Of a DNA stretch of 27,099 bases, positions 1-6,947 are shown piece by piece. Location of the stretch: NCBI GenBank assembly GCA_947372535.1, contig CANBUA010000023.1:1-27099 (forward strand). The letters run 5' to 3'. Under the pieces are notes generated by a model, which was not told the origin of the DNA, searched no databases, and worked only from the letters and a program-made list of their open reading frames with translations. Made by a program: the position numbers and the translations under genes. Position 1 is the stretch's first letter; each line of letters begins with the position of its first letter. The stretch comes from Burkholderiales bacterium (lineage in GTDB: Bacteria; Pseudomonadota; Gammaproteobacteria; Burkholderiales; Burkholderiaceae).

Positions 1-800
1 TCGCACCACGACTCGGCAAAGCGCAAAGGCCCACGTGGGAAGAGCATCACCACGGTCGAGCCCAACATGAAGCGGCCCATTTCATCGCCTTTTTTCAGGT
101 CGATGGCCTGGCCGCTGTAGTCCCACTCACGCACCTTGCCCGGGCGCGGCGGATTGACCACGCCGTGCCAGACCGTGGCCATGCTGCCCACGATGGTGGC
201 GCCTACCAGAATCATCAGAAACAAGCCTTGGGGCGAATCGAACACGCAGACCACGCGCTCGTTGCGCGCGAACAGCCCGGGCACGCCACGCGCCGTGGCG
301 GGGTTGACCGAGAACAGCTCGCCGGGCACATGGATCATGCGCAGCAGGCGGCCATCACAGGGCATGTGGATGCGGTGGTAGTCACGCGGGCTGAGGTAGA
401 TGGTGGCGAAGTGGCCGTCCTTGAAGGCATCGGCCAGCGATGCATCACCACCAACCAGTGCCGTGGTCGAGTACTCGTGGCCCTTGGCCTGGTAGATCTG
501 ATCGCGCCGGATGGGGCCGATCTGGCTGATGGCGCCATCGACCGGGCAGACCAGGTCCGCATCGGCCAAGGGGCGCATGCCGGGCTTGAGCGCGCGCGTG
601 AAGAATTCGTTGAAGGTGGGGTAGCTGGCGATGTCGGGATTGGCCGCCTCGGCCATCTCCACCTTGTAGCGCTTGACAAACCAGCCGATGAAGGCCGTGG
701 TCAGCGAACCGCCTCGCAGCGAAGCCAGAAAACCAGCCCCACGGGTCAGTGCCCGCTTGGGCAGGACATGTTGCATCAACACAAAGAGTCGGTCGGACAC
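1..800 (-). CDS. psd: Phosphatidylserine decarboxylase, C-terminal end cut by window
   Basis: This pyruvoyl-dependent membrane enzyme decarboxylates phosphatidylserine to phosphatidylethanolamine, the last step of PE synthesis at the inner membrane. About 266 codons are visible. The self-cleavage motif LGST, whose serine becomes the pyruvoyl group, lies at 54-65 (complement) within FMLGSTVVMLF. Other family stretches are visible: YPTFNEFFTR near residue 60, CPVDGAIS near residue 85 and SPRDYHRIHMP near residue 139. I chose the GTG at 800 because an SD-like GGTGA lies about 7 bases upstream; an in-frame ATG at 776 has no SD. The last few codons and the stop lie beyond position 1. It diverges from the ABC transporter operon across a 96-base gap. 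The family call is firm; the exact start is less so. Confidence 0.95.
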   Translation of the reverse strand, partial: MSDRLFVLMQHVLPKRALTRGAGFLASLRGGSLTTAFIGWFVKRYKVEMAEAANPDIASYPTFNEFFTRALKPGMRPLADADLVCPVDGAISQIGPIRRDQIYQAKGHEYSTTALVGGDASLADAFKDGHFATIYLSPRDYHRIHMPCDGRLLRMIHVPGELFSVNPATARGVPGLFARNERVVCVFDSPQGLFLMILVGATIVGSMATVWHGVVNPPRPGKVREWDYSGQAIDLKKGDEMGRFMLGSTVVMLFPRGPLRFAESWC

Positions 801-896
801 TGAGATTCACCGGGAAGCTGTGGAATCGGCGGATTCTATCGGGGCAAAATGCACGCAGCCGATTCGTGCCTCACTTGACCTTGCCAGGACCTGCCC

Positions 897-1895
897 ATGA
901 AGCCTCGCCGCCTGACCTTGCTCGCCTCCGCCTTGGCCACCTTGGCCTTGAGCCTGGGCACGACCACCACCGCGCGGGCCGGCGAGCCCTTCACCTACAT
1001 CACCAACTGGTACGCCCAAGCCGAGCACGGCGGCTTCTACCAGGCCAAGGCCACCGGCCTGTACGACAAGGCCGGGCTGGACGTGACCATCAAGATGGGC
1101 GGGCCGCAAGTCAACCTGATGCAGCTCATGCTGGCAGGACAGGCCGACTGCATCATGGGCTACGACGTGCAGACCATTCAGGCCTGGCAACAAGGCATCA
1201 AGGCCGTCACCGTGGCCGCCGCCTTCCAGAAGGACCCGGCAGTGATCATTGCCCACCCCGATGTCCAGAAGTTCGAGGACCTGAAAACGCGCAAGCTGCT
1301 GATCGGCAGTGCGGCCTTGCTGAGCTACTGGCCCTGGGTGAAGGCCAAATACGGCTTCACCGACGACAACATGCGGCCCTACCAGTTCAACATCCAGCCC
1401 TTCATGGCTGATCCGAACCTGGCGCAGCAGGGCTACTTGGCCTCCGAGCCCTACAGCATCGAAAAGATGGGCAAGGTCAAACCCAAGGTCTTTCTGCTGT
1501 CAGACCTGGGCTGGCCGCCATACTCGACCACCGTGGTGTGCACCGCGGACACCGTTCAGAAAAAGCCCAAGCAGGTGGCAGCGTTCGTGAAGGCCTCGAT
1601 GGAAGGCTGGAAGAGCTACCTGCAAGGCGATCCCCGCCCCGCCAATGCCTTGATCAAGAAGGACAACCCCAACATGACGGACGACGTCATCGCCTACGGG
1701 ATCGCCAAGATCAAGGAGGCCGGCATGGTTTTCGGCGGGGATGCGGCCAAGCTGGGTGTGGGCATCATCACCGACGAGCGCATGAAGCTGACCTACGACA
1801 CCCTGGTCAAGCACAAGATGGTTGATCCGAGCAAGGTCGATCTCAAACAGACCTACACGACGCGCTTCGTCAAAGACCTCAAGGTGATGCCCTGA
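897..1895 (+). CDS. ABC transporter substrate-binding protein, NMT1/THI5-like
   Basis: This is the periplasmic binding protein of an importer, 332 residues long. It has a clear signal peptide: basic MKPRR, a hydrophobic core, and probable cleavage after ARA near residue 28. The mature start, with NWYAQAEHGGFYQA and later GLDVTIKMGGPQVN, is typical of the NMT1/THI5-like fold used for thiamine-pyrimidine, riboflavin and related small substrates. The ligand cannot be read from sequence; a thiamine precursor or riboflavin is a family-based guess. The ATG at 897 has an SD (CAGGA, 885-889) with a 7-base spacer. The ATPase and permease follow with overlapping or abutting ends, so the three genes form one transcription unit. 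The 96-base leader is short and shows no recognisable riboswitch. Confidence 0.9.
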   Translation: MKPRRLTLLASALATLALSLGTTTTARAGEPFTYITNWYAQAEHGGFYQAKATGLYDKAGLDVTIKMGGPQVNLMQLMLAGQADCIMGYDVQTIQAWQQGIKAVTVAAAFQKDPAVIIAHPDVQKFEDLKTRKLLIGSAALLSYWPWVKAKYGFTDDNMRPYQFNIQPFMADPNLAQQGYLASEPYSIEKMGKVKPKVFLLSDLGWPPYSTTVVCTADTVQKKPKQVAAFVKASMEGWKSYLQGDPRPANALIKKDNPNMTDDVIAYGIAKIKEAGMVFGGDAAKLGVGIITDERMKLTYDTLVKHKMVDPSKVDLKQTYTTRFVKDLKVMP

Positions 1896-2683
1896 ACGCT
1901 TCGCATCCGGCCATCGAATTGAGGGCGGCCGGACAGGTCTATCCGAACGGCACGCGGGCGCTGATGCCGGTGAACCTGACCGTGCAGCCCGGCGAGTTCG
2001 TGACCTTGCTGGGCCCGTCTGGTTGCGGCAAGAGCACTTTGCTCAAGATGATCGCCGGGTTGATCGAGCCCAGTGAAGGGCAGATCAGTTTGAGCGGCGT
2101 TGCTACACGCGAACGCCGTGGTGCGCGCGACTTGTCCTTCGTGTTCCAGGATGCCACCTTGATGCCCTGGGCCGATGTGGCGGGCAATGTGCGCCTGCCG
2201 CTGGATCTTGCTGGCGTGCCGCGCGCCGAAGCCGATCAACGCGTGGCCACGGCGCTGGCGCTGGTCGGCCTGGAGGCGTTTGGGACCCATCGCCCCAAGG
2301 AGCTGTCCGGGGGCATGCAGATGCGGGCATCGATCGCACGAGGGCTGGTGACACGGCCATCGCTGCTCTTGATGGACGAACCCTTCGGCGCGCTGGATGA
2401 AATCACACGCTTCAAGATGGACGCCGATTTGCGGGCGCTGTGGCAACGCCAGGGGCTGACCGTCGTGTTCGTGACGCACAGCATCAGCGAGGCGGTGTTT
2501 TTGTCGTCGCGGGTGGTGGTGATGGCGGCCCGGCCCGGTCGTGTGATCGAGGACTTGCGCATCGATGCGCTTGGGCCACGCGACGATGCGTTTCGGACCA
2601 GCCCGGCGTTCAATGAGATGGCGAGGCACCTGCATCGACGCCTGAGTGAAGGCAGCGAGGGTATCGGGAGCAGCGGGCCATGA
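1892..2683 (+). CDS. ABC transporter ATP-binding protein, nitrate/taurine/thiamine-precursor type
   Basis: This is the cytoplasmic ATPase of the importer. All ABC motifs are intact: Walker A GPSGCGKST, Q-loop in VFQDATLMPW, signature LSGGM, Walker B LLLMDEPFGALDE and the H-loop histidine in VTHSISEAV. The start is unusual. No ATG or GTG precedes the conserved N-terminus (IELRAAGQVYPNGT). A TTG at 1919 would begin inside it and has no SD. A CTG at 1892 overlaps the TGA of the upstream gene (1893-1895) and follows AAGGTGA (1881-1887) at good spacing, giving 263 residues that begin (M)NASHPAIEL. I prefer CTG 1892, with TTG 1919 (254 residues) as the alternative. The stop overlaps the permease start as ATGA at 2680-2683. 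Confidence 0.93.
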   Translation: MNASHPAIELRAAGQVYPNGTRALMPVNLTVQPGEFVTLLGPSGCGKSTLLKMIAGLIEPSEGQISLSGVATRERRGARDLSFVFQDATLMPWADVAGNVRLPLDLAGVPRAEADQRVATALALVGLEAFGTHRPKELSGGMQMRASIARGLVTRPSLLLMDEPFGALDEITRFKMDADLRALWQRQGLTVVFVTHSISEAVFLSSRVVVMAARPGRVIEDLRIDALGPRDDAFRTSPAFNEMARHLHRRLSEGSEGIGSSGP

Positions 2684-3477
2684 ACAACAAGGCTTCGACC
2701 AACATGCCAGCTCTGGCGCGCTGGCTGCCTGCCCTCGTGGCCGTGCTGCTGCTGGGCGCCTGGCAGGCCTGGACCGTGCTGGCCCGGGTGCCCGACTACC
2801 TCGTGCCCTCGCCCTGGTTGATCGCTCAAACGCTGGTGCGCGATGCGCCTTTGCTGATGGCCGCCTGGTGGGTGACGGTCAAGATCACCGTGCTGGCTTT
2901 CATCGCCTCGGCGGTGTTGGGCTCGCTGCTGGCCTTTGCCTTTGTGCAAAGCCGCTGGATTGAGGCGGCCTTCTTCCCTTATGCGGTGCTCTTGCAGGTC
3001 ACGCCCATCGTGGCCATCGCCCCCTTGATCATCATCTGGATCAAGGACCCGACCACCTCGCTGGTGGTGTGCGCCTCGCTGGTGGCGCTGTTCCCCGTGA
3101 TCGCCAACACCACCGTGGGGCTGCGCAGCGTCAACCCGGGGCTGGCGGCGTATTTTGAACTGCAAGGCGCCACGCGCTGGCAGACGCTGGTGCGCCTGCG
3201 GGTGCCCAGCGCCCTGCCTTATTTTTTCGCAGGGCTGCGGATCTCGGGCGGGCTGTCGCTGATCGGCGCGGTGGTGGCCGAGTTCGTGGCCGGCACGGGC
3301 GGCACCGGCACGGGGCTGGCTTATCAGATCCTGCAATCGGGGTACCAGCTCAACATCGCGCGGATGTTCGCGGCGCTGGTGCTGATCGCGCTGACGGGGA
3401 TGGCGGTGTTCGGGCTGCTGGCATGGGTCAGCCGCCTGGTGCTCAAGGGGTGGCATGAGAGCGAGACCACTGGTTGA
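2680..3477 (+). CDS. ABC transporter permease, BPD/SsuC-like
   Basis: This is the inner-membrane channel subunit of the importer, 265 residues. About six hydrophobic segments are visible, beginning with ALVAVLLLGAWQAW near residue 20. The EAA loop that docks onto the ATPase is recognisable around residues 160-185 (YFELQGATRWQTLVRLRVP followed by ALPYF). Order and length match the SsuC/TauC/ThiX permease family. The ATG at 2680 overlaps the ATPase stop by four bases (ATGA), indicating translational coupling. Substrate is undetermined, as for the binding protein. Confidence 0.93.
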   Translation: MNNKASTNMPALARWLPALVAVLLLGAWQAWTVLARVPDYLVPSPWLIAQTLVRDAPLLMAAWWVTVKITVLAFIASAVLGSLLAFAFVQSRWIEAAFFPYAVLLQVTPIVAIAPLIIIWIKDPTTSLVVCASLVALFPVIANTTVGLRSVNPGLAAYFELQGATRWQTLVRLRVPSALPYFFAGLRISGGLSLIGAVVAEFVAGTGGTGTGLAYQILQSGYQLNIARMFAALVLIALTGMAVFGLLAWVSRLVLKGWHESETTG

Positions 3478-4093
3478 CATGCAAGCCCTGTTCGTCCACG
3501 GCATGGGGCGCTCGCCCTTCTCGGGGTGGCCCATGCTGCGGCGCCTGCGGCGGGCTGGCCTCCCGACCAGCACCTTCGGCTATTTTGTCAGCCTTGAAAA
3601 GGTCGATGGCATCGTCAAGCGGCTGGTAGACACCCTCGTCAGGCTGGCCGAGCAGCACGACTATGTGGTGATCGGCCACTCGCTGGGCGGTGTGCTGCTG
3701 CGCGAAGCGATTCACAGGCTGCCAGCGGGCGTGCGGCGCCCCCGCCACGTGTTCCTGGTGGGATCGCCTGTGCACCCGGCCAGGCTGGCTCGGTACCTGC
3801 GGGATTGGTTGGCCTTCCGGCTGCTGACGCGCGATTGCGGGCAATTGCTGGGCTCAACGCAACGCATGGCGGCGATTGGCCCGTTGCGCCTGCCGACGAC
3901 CGCCATCGTCGGCACCAAGGGCCTGGCTTTCCAAGGCGGGCCCTTTGGCGGGGCGCCCAATGATGGCGTGGTGGCGGTCTCGGAAGTGGTGGCCGATTGG
4001 CTTACCGACCAGGCGCACATCTCAGTGCCCCATGTCTGGTTACCGGCCAGCCGCCAGGTAGCGGACATCGTGCTTGAACGGCTAAGCCGATGA
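3455..4093 (+). CDS. Alpha/beta hydrolase, lipase/esterase-like
   Basis: The product is a 212-residue predicted cytoplasmic alpha/beta hydrolase. The N-terminal strand ALFVHGMGRSPFSGW carries the HG oxyanion region. The nucleophile elbow GHSLGG places the catalytic serine at about residue 76, and an acid/His pair is plausible near DGVVAVSE and the late HV segment. I see no signal peptide. The ATG at 3455 has AAGGGG (3445-3450) just upstream and overlaps the permease gene by 23 bases; an ATG at 3479 (MQALFVHG) is the alternative, two bases after the permease stop. Either way it is probably co-transcribed with the importer, which may hint at hydrolysis of an imported ester or amide. That is context only, and no substrate can be named. 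Confidence 0.78.
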   Translation: MRARPLVDMQALFVHGMGRSPFSGWPMLRRLRRAGLPTSTFGYFVSLEKVDGIVKRLVDTLVRLAEQHDYVVIGHSLGGVLLREAIHRLPAGVRRPRHVFLVGSPVHPARLARYLRDWLAFRLLTRDCGQLLGSTQRMAAIGPLRLPTTAIVGTKGLAFQGGPFGGAPNDGVVAVSEVVADWLTDQAHISVPHVWLPASRQVADIVLERLSR

Positions 4094-4168
4094 TCCGGTG
4101 TTGGGCCGCCCACGCGTCACCATGGATTTCCCCAAGCGATTCATCACTCATCGATCAACGATGTCCGA

Positions 4169-4174
4169 TAAAAT
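4169..4174 (+). promoter_or_regulatory. Possible -10 element upstream of the HAF-like gene
   Basis: TAAAAT matches the sigma-70 -10 consensus at 5 of 6 positions and sits in the only AT-rich patch of the 108-base gap before the ATG at 4202. I find no convincing -35 at 16-18 bases upstream, so this is weak. Confidence 0.25.
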
Positions 4175-4201
4175 GAGTTTTTATTCATTGAGGACGCCCC
4201 C

Positions 4202-5401
4202 ATGCTTTCCAGGCTTTCGATGTCACGCCTCCCGTTGTCTGCCGCATGGCTGATCCTGGCCTTGTCGAGCCCTGCGGCGATCCGTGCCCAGACCAGCTAC
4301 ACCGCCATCGAACTCAAAAGCCCGCTGGGCTACGGCGCCTATTCGTGCGACCACTTCAACGCCAGAAGCCTGGGCGACAACGGCGATGTGGTGTCCTTGT
4401 GCAGCTACGTGGCCGGCTATTTCTTCGCGCCGGAATTCATGGGCATCGTGCCCCTGCCCTATTCAGCCTTCAAGCCGGTGGTGTGGCGCAAAGGCAGCCC
4501 CAAGCTGCTGAGTCTGCCCTCGGGCAACGATGGCAAAAGCTTCCTCGGGGTCGATGGCCAGGGCCGCGTCCTGGGCAACATCGGCCCCATCAGCAGACCC
4601 AATAGCTCGACCGTCGCCATTTCCAGCAACGTGTGGTGGGACGGCACGTCGCGCACGCCTTGGACGCTGCCTGCCGCGGCGCAAGGCGTCGACTGGACGT
4701 TCGGCAATGTCACGGCCTCCGGCAAAGTGGCTGCCTTGAGTTCAGGGGCTGCGGGCGGCACACCTCGACTGGCCATCATCCAGGGCAGCACCTTGCAAAA
4801 CATACCTTTGCCGCCGGATGTGGTCGCAGGGGCGGGCACGCTCAAACAGGTCGCCATGAATGACAAGGGACAGCTCGCGGTGCTGAACACGGCCTCCGAG
4901 GCCCAAGGCATTGGCGGCAGTTACAAGGCGTGGTTCTGGAACGGCAGTGACTGGACCGCCATCACGGCGGCACCCATCGCCAGCTATTGGGTCTCGCTGG
5001 ACAACGTCAACAACGCCGGCCAGGTTTTGCTGAGCGATCGGCCCAGCTACGAAATCCAGACCATCTACCTCTGGAGCGAGGCCGCTGGCCTGAGCACCAT
5101 CGATCCGCGCGGCACGCCCACCGCCTATGGCAATGGGCCGGATTTCCTGGCAGACAATGGTGACGTGGTGGGCCAGGCCACCTTCCCGGATGCGCCAGAC
5201 CTGCCCTTGGCTGGGCGCAGGAGGGCATCGATCTGGCGCAATGGGCAATTCATCGACCTCAACACGCTGGTCAAACCACCTTCAGGCTTTGTTTACCACC
5301 AAGTGCTGAAGGTCAATGCCAAAGGGCAATTGCTGGTTCGGATGACGAACACCGACATCAAGAGCACCCGCCCTCGCACTTGGCTGTTCACGCCCAAATG
5401 A
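4202..5401 (+). CDS. Secreted protein with HAF-like repeats, function unknown
   Basis: This is a 399-residue exported protein of unknown function. The N-terminus is a signal peptide: a hydrophobic run around residues 10-22, with cleavage likely after IRA near residue 29. The body repeats a loose unit of about 50-60 residues in which an N-x-x-G-x-V/L-x-G/L element (DNGDVVS, GQGRVLGN, DKGQLAVL, NAGQVLLS, DNGDVVGQ, AKGQLLV) precedes an aromatic strand such as AWFWNG, LWSEAAG or SIWRNGQFIDLN. That pattern resembles the 'HAF' extracellular repeat, likely a beta-propeller. The ATG at 4202 has GAGGA at 4190-4194 with a 7-base spacer. It appears monocistronic, lying between the hydrolase gene and a convergent DUF1415 gene. 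The secretion call is stronger than the HAF call. Confidence 0.75.
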   Translation: MLSRLSMSRLPLSAAWLILALSSPAAIRAQTSYTAIELKSPLGYGAYSCDHFNARSLGDNGDVVSLCSYVAGYFFAPEFMGIVPLPYSAFKPVVWRKGSPKLLSLPSGNDGKSFLGVDGQGRVLGNIGPISRPNSSTVAISSNVWWDGTSRTPWTLPAAAQGVDWTFGNVTASGKVAALSSGAAGGTPRLAIIQGSTLQNIPLPPDVVAGAGTLKQVAMNDKGQLAVLNTASEAQGIGGSYKAWFWNGSDWTAITAAPIASYWVSLDNVNNAGQVLLSDRPSYEIQTIYLWSEAAGLSTIDPRGTPTAYGNGPDFLADNGDVVGQATFPDAPDLPLAGRRRASIWRNGQFIDLNTLVKPPSGFVYHQVLKVNAKGQLLVRMTNTDIKSTRPRTWLFTPK

Positions 5402-5446
5402 GCCCGACGGAGACCCTGGTGGTCAGCAACCGCATTACCGCGCCGC

Positions 5447-5995
5447 TCAGGCCTTGTTGAACAACTTGTGCCAGCCCTCGATGCCCAGCTTCTCCATGGT
5501 CTCGATGTTGGTCTCGTAAATGCTGGCCGCATCGGGGAAAGCCTTGACCGCCTGCTCAATGCTGCTCTCACGCAGCAGGTGCAGCGTGGGGTAAGGCGAG
5601 CGGTTGGTGTAGTTCTCGATGTCCTCGGGGTCGGTGCCTTCGAACTGGTATTGCGGGTGGAAGCTGGCCACCTGGATCTCGCCGTCGAGCTCCAATTCCG
5701 TCAAGGCCGCATCGGCCACGTCCAGGAAATCGTTGTAGTCCAGGAAGTCGTTGAGCACGCCGGGGTGAATCAGCAGCGTGGTTTCCAGCGCCTGGGGATC
5801 GGCATCGCGCAGGTGGGCCAGCTCATCGAGCAAGGCGCGCAGCAGGCCCTCCTCGTCGGTGGTGTCGGTCACCACATAGCGGATCTGCTGCTTGGTCTCG
5901 GCGGCCTTGGCAAAAGGGCAAAGGTTCAGGCCGATCACGGCCTTTTGCAGCCATTGCTGGGTGGACGAGATGATGGTGTCGTGTGATGTCGTCAT
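5447..5995 (-). CDS. DUF1415 domain-containing protein
   Basis: This 182-residue cytoplasmic protein matches the conserved DUF1415 family of proteobacteria, whose function is unknown. The recognisable core includes WLQKAVIGLNLCPFAK near residue 14, FLDYNDFLDVADAAL near residue 83, ASFHPQYQFEGTDPEDIENYTNRSPYPTLHLLRE (quoted in parts: SFHPQYQF, YTNRSPYPTLHLLRE) and a C-terminal E-x-LG-x-EGW. The conserved NLCPFAK cysteine and the HPQYQF histidine are present. I chose the ATG at 5995; a longer start at 6016 adds seven residues without support. It ends tail-to-tail with the HAF-like gene, 45 bases apart, with no clear terminator hairpin between them. It diverges from ureD. Confidence 0.88.
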   Translation of the reverse strand: MTTSHDTIISSTQQWLQKAVIGLNLCPFAKAAETKQQIRYVVTDTTDEEGLLRALLDELAHLRDADPQALETTLLIHPGVLNDFLDYNDFLDVADAALTELELDGEIQVASFHPQYQFEGTDPEDIENYTNRSPYPTLHLLRESSIEQAVKAFPDAASIYETNIETMEKLGIEGWHKLFNKA

Positions 5996-6095
5996 GGCGG
6001 CATTGTCGCCGCACAAGGCTCAGGTCGCCTCGGCCATCGGCTTTACACTGGGTCGATTGTTGTACACCGCGCCTTGAACGGGCGCCCGAGGCCCC

Positions 6096-6947
6096 ATGAG
6101 CTGGCACGGCCACCTGAGACTGGACTACCGCCGCGAAGGCGATCAGACCCTGGCGCACGACCGCCACGAAGGGCCTTTGCGGGTGCTCAAACGGCTCTAC
6201 CCGGAAGGACCGGGCATTTGCCACCACGTGCTGGTTCATCCACCCGGCGGCATCGTCGGGGGTGACGTGCTGAACATCGACGCCACCTTGCAAGCCGGCA
6301 CCCACGCCTTGATCACCACGCCAGGCGCCACGCGTTTCTACCGCAGCGCGGGCGCGCTGGCTGAGCAAGCCTTGATTGCGCGCGTTGACGAAGGCGCGCG
6401 GCTGGAGTGGCTGCCGCTGGAGACCATCGCCTACCGCAATTGCCTGGCCGAAAACCGCATGCGCTTCGAACTGGCCCCCGGTGCCGAGATGATGGGCTGG
6501 GACGTGCTGGCCCTGGGATTGCCCACCGCCAATGAGGCCTTTGACAGCCCCGACCACCAGCACGGGCAGTTCAGCCAGCACATCGAGCTGCCCGGCGTCT
6601 GGCTGGAGCGTGGCACCGTGCGTGCCGACGATGCCCTGCTGCTGGACAGCCCGCTGGGCTGGGCCGGCCGGCGCGTGATGGGCACGATGTGGTTCGCGGC
6701 AGGTCAGCCCTTGGCATCAGGTCGGCGCGAGACCTTGCTCGACGCCGCGCGCGAGCTGATGGATGCCAGTTCAAGTGGATTGGGTCTGATCGCTGGCGCC
6801 ACCGCCGCGCATGATGAGGTGATCGTGCTGCGCGCTCTGGGCGAACGCGTCGAGCCCGTCATGCAATTGCTCACCAAGGTCTGGGCAAACTGGCGTCAGT
6901 TGGGGTGGAATTTGGCGCCCTGCCCGTCACGGGTCTGGCGCACTTGA
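6096..6947 (+). CDS. ureD: Urease accessory protein UreD (isolated)
   Basis: UreD is the first chaperone to bind apo-urease; with UreF and UreG it forms the complex that delivers nickel. The 283-residue product is full length. It has the conserved HPPGGIVGGDVL segment near residue 47, TTPGATRFYRS near residue 79, LEWLPLETIAYRN near residue 109 and the typical C-terminal end CPSRVWRT. The ATG at 6096 has a GAGG about four bases upstream. Normally ureD heads ureABC(EFG), but here the next gene is convergent and its stop codon abuts the ureD stop (6945-6947 against 6948-6950), while the upstream neighbour is DUF1415. No other ure gene is in the window. The gene itself shows no sign of decay. Confidence 0.93.
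   Translation: MSWHGHLRLDYRREGDQTLAHDRHEGPLRVLKRLYPEGPGICHHVLVHPPGGIVGGDVLNIDATLQAGTHALITTPGATRFYRSAGALAEQALIARVDEGARLEWLPLETIAYRNCLAENRMRFELAPGAEMMGWDVLALGLPTANEAFDSPDHQHGQFSQHIELPGVWLERGTVRADDALLLDSPLGWAGRRVMGTMWFAAGQPLASGRRETLLDAARELMDASSSGLGLIAGATAAHDEVIVLRALGERVEPVMQLLTKVWANWRQLGWNLAPCPSRVWRT

Noticed and set aside
801..896. Thiamine or flavin riboswitch before the NMT1/THI5-like gene
   Set aside because: The gap is only 96 bases and must also hold the psd control region. No conserved TPP or FMN aptamer elements are visible.
2236..3573. Minus-strand open frame of about 445 codons across the ABC ATPase and permease
   Set aside because: Its translation is Arg/His/Gln-rich and crosses two clear ABC transporter genes with complete motifs on the plus strand.
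6042..6066. lac-like promoter (TTTACA followed by TGTACA) before ureD
   Set aside because: The spacing between the two hexamers is only 13 bases and TGTACA is a poor -10.
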